Of a stretch of DNA of 45,469 nucleotides, positions 33,573-40,180 are shown piece after piece. How positions within the stretch are numbered: the stretch's first letter is position 1; the number at the start of each line of letters is the position of its first letter. The position numbers and the translations under genes are program-made. Location: assembly GCF_000367365.1 (NCBI RefSeq), contig NZ_BARF01000126.1, forward strand, positions 1 to 45,469. Reading direction: 5' to 3'. Origin of the DNA: Streptomyces prunicolor NBRC 13075. Lineage in GTDB: Bacteria; Actinomycetota; Actinomycetes; Streptomycetales; Streptomycetaceae. The notes under the pieces were generated by a model that made no database searches, was not told the origin of the DNA, and saw only the letters and a list, made by a program, of their open reading frames with translations.

Positions 33573-33723
33573 ATACGGCCGCCCCGGCCGCCCCCGGCAG
33601 TACGCCAGAACTCGCCCTCCCGTGCGATGACTCAGCCCTCCCGCGCCGGAAGTCTGGAGATTGCAACCAGACATCCGCGCCGGGGGTGAGCGCGAGCCCC
33701 TGAGAGCACGGCGGGAGTGGCTG

Positions 33724-33876
33724 TTACGTCCCGGGAGTGGAGCGGCGTTCGCTGTCCTCGGCCGCGCGTCGTACGAGTGATACCAGCCATGAGTTGAGGG
33801 AGCGGTCGTCTGCGGCGGCCAGCGTCTTGGCCTTGGCGTACAGGTCGTCGGGGAGTCGGAGATTCAGCTTGATCAT
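33724..33876 (-). CDS. Small ribbon-helix-helix DNA-binding protein beside tnpB
   Basis: 50 residues: M-I-K-L-N-L-R-L-P-D-D-L-Y-A-K-A-K, then D-R-S-L-N-S-W-L-V-S-L-V-R-R-A, an Arc/CopG-type ribbon-helix-helix (N-terminal beta strand, two helices, N-S-W at the turn into the second helix). ATG at 33876, TAA at 33724-33726. It is divergent from tnpB, whose ATG is only 28 bp away, so a dimer bound between them could control both genes. It could be a regulator of the nuclease or an antitoxin-like remnant; no toxin is next to it. Confidence 0.8.
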   Translation of the reverse strand: MIKLNLRLPDDLYAKAKTLAAADDRSLNSWLVSLVRRAAEDSERRSTPGT

Positions 33877-33886
33877 GTGTCAATTG

Positions 33887-33905
33887 TGGCCCTAAAGTGG
33901 GGCCA
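33887..33905. promoter_or_regulatory. Palindrome overlapping the tnpB start
   Basis: TGGCCC (33887-33892) pairs with GGGCCA (33900-33905) across 7 bases; the last base is the A of the tnpB ATG. Together with CAATTG just before it (33881-33886), it fills the 28-bp space between the ribbon-helix-helix gene and tnpB. It may be an operator, or the left end of the element. Confidence 0.5.
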
Positions 33906-35212
33906 TGTCACGTTTCCGGATGTATCCGACGAGTGAGCAGGCGGGCGTCATGCTCGGTCACTGCGCGCACGCCCGGTACGTGTGGAACCTGGCAGTCGAG
34001 CAGCACTCCCACTGGCGCAGGGGCAGGAAGGCGGCGCCGGGTTTTGCAGAGCAGTGTCGTCAGCTCACCGAGGCCCGGCGGGAGAACGAGTGGCTGCGTG
34101 AGGGCAACGCCGATGTGATGCAGCAGGCCCTCAAGGACTTCGCGCAGGCCAAGAACGCCCGCTTTACGTCCGGGTTCGGTGAACCGACCTGGCGCAAGCG
34201 GTTCCAGCACGAGGGCTTCCGCGTCATCGGCACCGACCGCGTTCCCGAGTCCGGGCCGGACGGCAGTCCGAAGCTGAACGCCAGGACCGGCAAGCAGGTC
34301 ATGGGCCGCTCGGTGGTCGTGCAGAAGCTCAACCGCCGCTGGGCGCAGGTGAAGGTCCCCGGCTGCGGCTGGGTCCGCTTCCGGCTCACCCGCACCGGCC
34401 TGCCGGACGCGAAGACATTCCGGGTCACCTTCCGCGATAACCAGTGGCACATCGCGTTCGCCGTCATCCCCGCACCGCTCCCCGCGCCCGGCACGGGTGA
34501 GGTCATCGGCATCGACCGGGGTGTGACCATCACCGCCGCCCTCTCGGACGGACGCAGGCTCAACTGCCCCCAGCTCACCGTGAAAGAGCGGGCGCAGGTC
34601 CGCAAGCACCAGCGCCGTGCCGCCCGCGCCCCGAAAGGCAGCGAGCGGAAGAGTGCCGAGTACGCGAAGGCCGCCAGGCTCAAGGCCCGCGAAGCCGACC
34701 GGCGCAAGGACTGGTGCGAGAAGACCTCAACCATGCTCGCCCGGACCTACGGCCTGATCCGGTTCGAGAAGCTGAACATCAGGAACATGACCGCCAGGGC
34801 CAAGCCGAAGCACGACCTGGAGCAGCCGGGTACGTTCCTGAAGAACGGCCGGGCCGCCAAGGCCGGGCTGAACCGGGCCATCCTCGCCCAAGGTTGGGGA
34901 ATGCTGCGTCGGCGCACCGAAGATAAGGCGCCGGGCCGGGTCGAGGACGTACCCGCCCCCTACACGTCTCTGCGGTGCAGTGCCTGCGGATGGATCGACA
35001 AGAACTCGCGCAAGAGCCAAGCCGACTTCGTCTGCTCCTCCTGTGGTTTCACCTGTAACGCGGACAGCAACGCAGCAGTCAATGTCGCGGCAGGACAGGG
35101 CGGGATCCCCCGCCCCCGGCGTACTGCCGGTGCCGGAGGGGTGACAGCGGCCACCAGTCGTTCGAGCGCCCGTGAACCTCAACCCACCTGGGTTGGAATC
35201 CCCCTCTTCTAA
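33905..35212 (+). CDS. tnpB: TnpB-family RNA-guided endonuclease (IS200/IS605, IS1341-type)
   Basis: 435 residues. The N-terminal OrfB helix-turn-helix and wedge region is followed by the RuvC nuclease: D204 (G-I-D-R-G-V), E288 (I-R-F-E-K-L-N-I) and D387 (N-A-D-S-N-A-A-V-N-V). The zinc finger has C358, C361, C377, C380. All three catalytic acids are present, so a nuclease-dead repressor (TldR type) is unlikely. No tnpA is adjacent. The C-terminus beyond N-V-A-A-G encodes the low-complexity tail that overlaps the predicted omega RNA. The closest relative in this window is the relic at 44318-44429. Confidence 0.93.
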   Translation: MSRFRMYPTSEQAGVMLGHCAHARYVWNLAVEQHSHWRRGRKAAPGFAEQCRQLTEARRENEWLREGNADVMQQALKDFAQAKNARFTSGFGEPTWRKRFQHEGFRVIGTDRVPESGPDGSPKLNARTGKQVMGRSVVVQKLNRRWAQVKVPGCGWVRFRLTRTGLPDAKTFRVTFRDNQWHIAFAVIPAPLPAPGTGEVIGIDRGVTITAALSDGRRLNCPQLTVKERAQVRKHQRRAARAPKGSERKSAEYAKAARLKAREADRRKDWCEKTSTMLARTYGLIRFEKLNIRNMTARAKPKHDLEQPGTFLKNGRAAKAGLNRAILAQGWGMLRRRTEDKAPGRVEDVPAPYTSLRCSACGWIDKNSRKSQADFVCSSCGFTCNADSNAAVNVAAGQGGIPRPRRTAGAGGVTAATSRSSAREPQPTWVGIPLF

Positions 35213-35229
35213 GAGGCGGAGGATGTCAA
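35132..35229 (+). ncRNA. Predicted omega RNA scaffold / right end of the TnpB element
   Basis: Overlaps the tnpB 3' end. It shares GCCGGAGGGGTGAC (35132-35145), TCGAGCGCCCGTGAACC (35162-35178) and GGATGTCAA (35221-35229) with the relic at 44318-44429. Stems are CAACCC/GGGTTG (35180-35195) and CCTCT/AGAGG (35203-35216). The guide would start after GGATGTCAA, near 35230. The exact 5' end is not known. Confidence 0.6.
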
Positions 35230-35233
35230 CCTC

Positions 35234-35371
35234 ATGTACCCGGTCACCGGCAATTGGCCCGGCAACGACGAGAAGAAGCGCACCGCCCTCAACGACGATA
35301 TCCGCCGAGTCGCCCACGATAAGGGCGGGTTGACGGTTCTAGGTCGGCGGCCCCGGTTCACTGGTCACTGA
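35234..35371 (+). pseudogene. Unrecognised gene fragment after the TnpB element
   Basis: 45 codons starting M-Y-P-V-T-G-N-W-P-G-N-D-E-K-K-R then A-L-N-D-D-I-R-R-V-A, ending at TGA 35369. The codon use is coding-like at first, then drifts. It seems to be the truncated remains of a gene cut by the TnpB insertion or by the deletion that made the next ORF. I could not assign it to a family. Confidence 0.35.
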
Positions 35372-35385
35372 CGTCGGCACTAGCC

Positions 35386-35988
35386 GTGATCGCGGTGTGG
35401 GGCGCGGCGCTCGGCATCGGCGAGCTGGTGTTCGGCCCGCTGTTCGGATTCCAGGGCGCCGACCCGGTGCTGGGACTGCTCTCCTTCGTCTTTCTCGTCG
35501 CCCTCGGGGTCGACTACGGCATCTTCCTCATGCACCGGATGCGGGAGGAGGCGATCCGGGGCGCCGAACCGGTCGCCGCCGCGCTGACCGCCCTGCGGAC
35601 GACGGCCAGGGCCGGGGGCGCGAAGGTCGACCTGTCGGTGGAGGCCGCCGCGGGTATCCCGGCCGCAGTGGGCGCCGCCGCGTACCGGATAGTCCAGGAG
35701 GCGCTCACCAATGCCGTACGACATGGCGGGCGCGCCGACCTCACGGTCCGGGTCGGTGTGCACGAGCGGGACGGCGCGCTCCGCGTGGACGTCACGGACG
35801 ACGGCGCGGGTACCGGTGACGGCACCCCCGGCTTCGGGCTCGTCGGCATGCGCGAACGCGTCCGCAGTGTCGGCGGCACGCTGGACGCCGGGCCGTTGGA
35901 CGAACTGGACGAGCTGGGCGAGCGGGCGGGCTTCGCGGTGACCGCCGTACTGCCGCTGCGGGCGCGCGGCGAGGAGGAGGCACGATGA
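35386..35988 (+). CDS. Chimeric ORF: MMPL transporter fragment fused to histidine kinase ATPase domain
   Basis: 200 residues. The first 72 or so (two hydrophobic stretches and F-L-V-A-L-G-V-D-Y-G-I-F-L-M-H-R-M-R-E-E) are the middle of an MMPL/RND lipid-transporter domain. From about residue 73 it changes to the end of a NarL-type sensor kinase: I-V-Q-E-A-L-T-N-A-V-R-H (N box), V-T-D-D-G-A-G (G1) and G-F-G-L-V-G-M-R-E-R-V (G2). The phosphoacceptor His domain is missing, so it cannot autophosphorylate normally. MMPL reading continues upstream of GTG 35386 to about 35341 without a start. Apparently the product of a deletion. The stop overlaps the response regulator start. Confidence 0.75.
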   Translation: MIAVWGAALGIGELVFGPLFGFQGADPVLGLLSFVFLVALGVDYGIFLMHRMREEAIRGAEPVAAALTALRTTARAGGAKVDLSVEAAAGIPAAVGAAAYRIVQEALTNAVRHGGRADLTVRVGVHERDGALRVDVTDDGAGTGDGTPGFGLVGMRERVRSVGGTLDAGPLDELDELGERAGFAVTAVLPLRARGEEEAR

Positions 35989-36662
35989 CCGCCACCGCCG
36001 CTGCCATCCGGGTGCTCCTCGCCGACGACCAGACCCTCGTACGGGCCGCGTTCGCGATGCTCGTCGAGTCGGCGCGGGACATGGAGGTCGTAGGACAGGC
36101 CGCGACCGGACGCGAGGCGGTGGCGCTGGCCCGCACCTCGCGCGCGGACCTCGTCCTGATGGACATCCGCATGCCGGACCTGGACGGCATCGAGGCGACC
36201 CGCCTGATCGCGGCCGACGAGGACCTCGCCGGGGTGCGGATCCTCGTCCTCACGACCTACGACACCGACGAGAACGTGGTCGACGCGCTGCGCGCCGGCG
36301 CCTCCGGATTCCTGGTCAAGGACACCCGTCCGGCCGAACTCCTCGACGCGATCCGCACGGTGACGGCCGGAGAGGCGCTGCTGTCACCGGGTCCCACGTC
36401 CCGGCTGATCGCCCGTTTCCTGCGCGGTCCCGCAACGCCCACCACCGGCGGTCCCGAATGCCTCTCCGAACGCGAACGCGGAGTCCTCGCGCTGGTCGCG
36501 CGCGGCCTCAACAACACCGAGGTGGCCGAAGCGTTGGGCCTGAGTCCGCTCACCGCGAAGACGCACGTCAGCCGCATCATGGGGAAGCTGGGGGCGCGGG
36601 ACCGGGCGCAATTGGTGATCGTGGCGTACGAGTCCGGACTCATCGTTCCGGGTACCACCTGA
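35985..36662 (+). CDS. NarL/FixJ-type response regulator
   Basis: 225 residues. Receiver domain (1-125) with D14/D15, phosphoacceptor D60 in L-V-L-M-D-I-R-M-P, and the conserved Lys in G-F-L-V-K-D-T; C-terminal LuxR helix-turn-helix (about 155-215, L-S-E-R-E-R-G-V-L-A-L-V-A-R-G). The gene is intact, but its kinase partner just upstream has lost the His-containing domain. ATG 35985 overlaps that ORF's stop (ATGA). Unless a second kinase feeds it, it may be silent or act unphosphorylated. Confidence 0.92.
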   Translation: MTATAAAIRVLLADDQTLVRAAFAMLVESARDMEVVGQAATGREAVALARTSRADLVLMDIRMPDLDGIEATRLIAADEDLAGVRILVLTTYDTDENVVDALRAGASGFLVKDTRPAELLDAIRTVTAGEALLSPGPTSRLIARFLRGPATPTTGGPECLSERERGVLALVARGLNNTEVAEALGLSPLTAKTHVSRIMGKLGARDRAQLVIVAYESGLIVPGTT

Positions 36663-36958
36663 CGGGCACTCGTCGAAAATCGGTCATATTCCTGTGGAAC
36701 TCATATTCGGTATTCTCTGTTGCTTTGCACATCCGTGCGTGCGGGTATGGGGGGAGTGAAGTTGCCGGTCCGGCCGGCACGGGGGAAGGGGGAACGTTTA
36801 CGTCCACGTACATCCTGGCATGATCGAATTTCGAGGCCGTCGTGCTGCGCTCGATCAACTGCGCTGATCATCGCGCGTCGGGTACCTGCAAAGGGCGCAA
36901 CTTCGGCCATGTTGTGCTGCTAGCCTCGATGTCTCGATCAATCAACGGGAGGAAGATC
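36663..36958. other. 296-bp promoter region before the HD gene
   Basis: Noticeably richer in A+T than the flanking DNA. CTCGATCAA occurs twice (36850-36858 and 36933-36941), a possible operator pair, with a TAGCCT -10-like box near 36921. No gene or RNA is evident. Confidence 0.4.
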
Positions 36959-37627
36959 ATGACATGGGCTGAAGCGGTGGGAACCCTTCCCGGATACGCG
37001 TTCCTGAGTGGGCTGGACGAACTGGAAATAGCGGCTCCGGATGCGGAACTCTCACAGCTCCTCGATTTCCTTGGCCGGATGGATGAGTTGAAACACGTCC
37101 AACGGCAGAATCCGGTATCAAATGGGTCGCGCCCGGAGAATACCGCTGAACATTCATGGCACGTCGCCCTGGCCTGTTTACTCTTCACTCGCTATGCCAC
37201 CGAGCCGATCGACCCGATGCGCTGTGTCGGGCTCGCCGTGCTCCACGACATGGTGGAGGTGGTCGCCGGGGACACGTTCGTCTACGGTCCCGCGGCCGCC
37301 GGCCGCCGCCGGCGCGAGGAGCACGCCATCGGAGTCCTCCTGGAGCCGTTGCCGACCCGGGAGCGCGAGGTCCTGGAACAGGGCTGGCGCGAGTACGAGT
37401 TCACGAAGACCGCCGAGGGCAAGTACGTCATGGCCCTGGACGTACTGCTGCCGATCTTCATGAACCTCATGGCGGGCGAGAAGTCCTCCTGGCGGCGGCA
37501 CGGCGTGGCCGCGGCGGCCGTACGGCATCGAGTGGAAGGTGTCGAGGACACCATCCCGGCGCTGGCGAAGGTCGCGTACGAGGCCATCGAAAAGGGAATC
37601 GAGCGCGGTCTGCTCACATCACCATAA
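36959..37627 (+). CDS. HD-domain phosphohydrolase (YfbR-like)
   Basis: 222 residues from ATG 36959 (GGGAGGA 6 bases upstream). Metal ligands: H65 (A-E-H-S-W-H), H96-D97 (V-L-H-D-M-V-E-V-V-A-G-D) and D161 (V-M-A-L-D). This is the HD_3 pattern of YfbR-like 5'-deoxynucleotidases, which dephosphorylate nucleoside monophosphates; the true substrate here is inferred. L74 is encoded by TTA (37178-37180), a rare codon in Streptomyces that needs the bldA tRNA. First gene of a four-gene run with the small membrane protein and two Nudix-like proteins. Confidence 0.85.
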   Translation: MTWAEAVGTLPGYAFLSGLDELEIAAPDAELSQLLDFLGRMDELKHVQRQNPVSNGSRPENTAEHSWHVALACLLFTRYATEPIDPMRCVGLAVLHDMVEVVAGDTFVYGPAAAGRRRREEHAIGVLLEPLPTREREVLEQGWREYEFTKTAEGKYVMALDVLLPIFMNLMAGEKSSWRRHGVAAAAVRHRVEGVEDTIPALAKVAYEAIEKGIERGLLTSP

Positions 37628-37645
37628 CGGGGGAGCGAGGGGGAA

Positions 37646-38011
37646 ATGCTGAGTGCGCTGCTGCCCACCGGTACGGCGATACTCGGCCTGGTGGCCGGAC
37701 TGCTCGCGCCCATGGTGAGCAATTTACTCGACGGCCGTAAACGCCGGGCCGAAAATCAGCGCGTGCAGTGCGACGAAATACTCATGCTCTTTCAAGGGGT
37801 CGATGTCGTCCAGACCCTGACCGAATCGAGCAGCGTCGTAAGGCGCACTCTTCTGCTGCGGGCGGTTCGCATTCAGGACGACCGGGCGAGGCAGGCGTGC
37901 CACGATCTTGTCGAATACGCGGTCGGTGCCAACTTCCAGGAGGATGAACTGCTGGTCCGGTGGAGCGTGATGATTCATGAAGTCGCTCGGGTGTATCGGT
38001 CCCAAAACTGA
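37646..38011 (+). CDS. Small membrane-anchored protein, unknown function
   Basis: 121 residues. One hydrophobic segment near the N-terminus (about 5-26, G-T-A-I-L-G-L-V-A-G-L-L-A-P-M) is followed by a basic D-G-R-K-R-R motif and a mostly helical cytoplasmic part, suggesting an inner-membrane anchor. Not recognised as a known family. Leu27 is encoded by TTA (37724-37726), as in the gene before it. ATG 37646 lies 18 bases after the HD gene stop, with GGGGGA just upstream, so probably one operon. Confidence 0.6.
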   Translation: MLSALLPTGTAILGLVAGLLAPMVSNLLDGRKRRAENQRVQCDEILMLFQGVDVVQTLTESSSVVRRTLLLRAVRIQDDRARQACHDLVEYAVGANFQEDELLVRWSVMIHEVARVYRSQN

Positions 38012-38184
38012 GGAACAGCCCATATCCGTAGCGAATGTCCTGAAGGTTCATCGGGGGATGGTGATGGCATATGCCATCGGGGATAGAAGCCGACCAGGCA
38101 CTGGCGGCCAGAGGACTACTGCGTTCCGGTTCCGCTGTGGGGCAGACCGCGACCGGCGTCGCGCAGAACGCCGGAGCGGTGAGC

Positions 38185-39468
38185 ATGACCGCCGCCTCAC
38201 TGCAGAGCGAGCTGGGTCAGGCACTGCGTGAGGCCTCCGAGGTCACGGTGTGCGGGGTGGCGTCCCGGGAGTTCATCACGGCCATTCAGGCGGTGGCCTC
38301 CAGTGCGCACGGGACTCCGGCGGAACTTCCCTGGGACGTGTTCCGCTATGTGACACCGGCACCGACCCTGATTCTCGCCAACCGGTGGAACGTACGCCTC
38401 GGTCCGGTGGTGCAGCAGTGGCAGTCGGCCGTGACGGCCCTGCGCAACTCGGTCCAGCAGTGGCAGCCGACGCCCACCGAGTCGGGAACACGTGACCGGG
38501 GGTTCCACCTGCTGTCCATGAACCTGCTGTACCTGCAGATGTCGATCCTGGTGAAGCAGCGGGAGACCGGGCGGCAGCGGGTGTGGGCGCCCATCGGGCC
38601 GCCGTCCGTCTCCGGTGTCGAGCAGTACGAGTCCTACGAGGACGACGCGCCCAAGTTCCAGCAGATCGCCGACAGCATCAGGGGGTGGGCCGACGGCGCC
38701 AGCGACTTCCTGACCCGGCAGGTCGACTGCGAGCCCGTCGATCCGAGGATCGCCGATGTGGGCAACGAACTCCTCGCGTCGGGAACCCCGACAACGGATC
38801 CGGAACTGTGGAAGCTGCCCGTCCGGTCACTCGAACCGTACGGTGCGACGCCGAAGCACAGGACGTGCCTTCCCGTCGCCATCTGCGTGGTGCGTTCGAG
38901 GTCCGCGGGGCATCCGGTCGTCCTTCTGAAGCGACGCACCCACATGACCGCCAACGACGACTTCGGAAAGCTGTCGCTGTTGAGCGCGCGGGTGCTGGAG
39001 GAGGACGTCGCGGTCGCGCTGGGGGTCGTGCCCTTCCTGGACCGGGACTCCACCGGCGCGATCGACGGCATGTGGATGGCGGCCAACGATCCCGCCTCGG
39101 CCCTCACCCTGTCGCGGGAGGCGTTCATCCACGCCGGGCAGCGCGAACTGTTCTACTCCACCGGTCTCGACATCCCGGAGAACCGGTTCCGGCTGTGCGG
39201 GTTCCGGGTGGTGGACCGGGAGAACACCCACGAGCAGTTGTTCTTCTGCATCTTCGAAGTGATCCTCTACCGCCGGGAGCCCGACGAACTCGGCCTCGCC
39301 ATCCAGTGGAACCTGGGAGATCTCCGCATGCTGTCTCAAGTGGGCGAGTCCGCCCTCTATTCGGGAACGTACGACGAAGAGCTCAACCGGCTCCTGTTGC
39401 GTGCTCGGGAGTGGTTGGTGACCCACGTCTTCAACGAGCCTGTTCCGGTGGTGCCTGATGGACCATGA
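38185..39468 (+). CDS. Nudix-like protein with degenerate box and unknown N-terminal domain
   Basis: 427 residues from ATG 38185 (GGAG 8 bases upstream; the frame is open to ATG 38071, but that stretch has rare codons and no ribosome site). An unknown N-terminal domain (about 1-230) contains V-T-V-C-G-V-A-S-R-E and W-Q-S-A-V. The C-terminal part looks like a Nudix fold: hydrophobic strand P-V-V-L-L-K-R-R, helix E-x7-R-E-L-F-Y-S-T-G-L (39118-39168) and L-F-F-C-I-F-E-V-I-L. In the box the two metal-binding Glu of R-E-U-x-E-E are Tyr and Ser, so hydrolysis is unlikely. It overlaps the next gene by 11 bp. Family assignment is tentative. Confidence 0.6.
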   Translation: MTAASLQSELGQALREASEVTVCGVASREFITAIQAVASSAHGTPAELPWDVFRYVTPAPTLILANRWNVRLGPVVQQWQSAVTALRNSVQQWQPTPTESGTRDRGFHLLSMNLLYLQMSILVKQRETGRQRVWAPIGPPSVSGVEQYESYEDDAPKFQQIADSIRGWADGASDFLTRQVDCEPVDPRIADVGNELLASGTPTTDPELWKLPVRSLEPYGATPKHRTCLPVAICVVRSRSAGHPVVLLKRRTHMTANDDFGKLSLLSARVLEEDVAVALGVVPFLDRDSTGAIDGMWMAANDPASALTLSREAFIHAGQRELFYSTGLDIPENRFRLCGFRVVDRENTHEQLFFCIFEVILYRREPDELGLAIQWNLGDLRMLSQVGESALYSGTYDEELNRLLLRAREWLVTHVFNEPVPVVPDGP

Positions 39469-40096
39469 AGCGGTGGCGGCCTTCGTCTTCCTGAGTGAGG
39501 GCCCGAGGCCGAGGATTCTGGTGGGCATACGAAGGCCGGAGTACAACGACCGGCATCCGGGCGTGGTCAGCGTGCCCACGATCCGCATACCACCGGAGTT
39601 GGCACTGCAACTGGCGTGCCTGGCCACGGTCGGTCTCCCCGGCTTCGCCGGTTCCGAAGGGAACGGCCCGCACCGGGCGTTCGGGGTCTCCCGGGCGACC
39701 ACGACGGTGGAGGGGCTGCTGGTGGAGACCGTGCTCGCGAAGAAACTGCGGATGGGGGAGGCTCTTGAGTCGGGACTGGTCTCGGGAGAGTGTTTCGTCC
39801 ACTGTGTGCTGCGGGGCGACGTCGAGGATCCGACGGGGCGGGACGGAAGCGTCGAGCCGACGTTCATGGTGGCGCTGGTCGCGCAGCTTCATTCGGGTCT
39901 TGAGGCGTTCCCCGTCAGTACCTCCAGCTATTCGGCGCTGTCCTGGGCGGAGCCGGAGGAGTTCCGGACGGCCTGGCGCACCAGGGACGGGCAGCGGCTC
40001 TTCCCCGACGCCAGCCCGTTGGAGGTGTGCATCAGAGGCCTGTGCGTGCAGGCCGCGGTGAGAGTCCTGGAGCGGGTGAACGCCGACGTGGCCTAG
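39458..40096 (+). CDS. Nudix-like protein without recognisable Nudix box
   Basis: 212 residues. It starts A-A-F-V-F-L-S-E-G, then R-I-L-V-G-I-R-R-P-E-Y then H-P-G-V-V-S-V-P-T, the start of a Nudix-type fold. The expected G-x5-E-x7-R-E-U-x-E-E-x-G-U box is replaced by V-E-T-V-L-A-K-K-L-R-M-G-E-A-L-E-S-G. Later strands (F-M-V-A-L-V-A-Q-L) and W-A-E-P-E-E-F fit the family. Start ATG 39458 overlaps the previous gene. Two adjacent, both apparently inactive, Nudix-like proteins beside an HD phosphohydrolase suggest nucleotide binding or sensing rather than catalysis. Confidence 0.55.
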   Translation: MDHEAVAAFVFLSEGPRPRILVGIRRPEYNDRHPGVVSVPTIRIPPELALQLACLATVGLPGFAGSEGNGPHRAFGVSRATTTVEGLLVETVLAKKLRMGEALESGLVSGECFVHCVLRGDVEDPTGRDGSVEPTFMVALVAQLHSGLEAFPVSTSSYSALSWAEPEEFRTAWRTRDGQRLFPDASPLEVCIRGLCVQAAVRVLERVNADVA

Positions 40097-40180
40097 AGGC
40101 GAGGCCTGGGCGCAGCGGCATGGCCCAGCGGCGGGGCTTTCCGAGGAGCAGGGAACAACGACTCCGGGAAGTATGTCCGC

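Noticed and set aside
33905..35212. TnpB as a nuclease-dead TldR-type repressor
   Set aside because: All three RuvC acids (D204, E288, D387) and the zinc finger cysteines are present.
38071..38184. Upstream start of the Nudix-like gene
   Set aside because: This stretch has several rare codons (ATA, AGA, CTA) and no ribosome site, whereas ATG 38185 has GGAG 8 bases before it.
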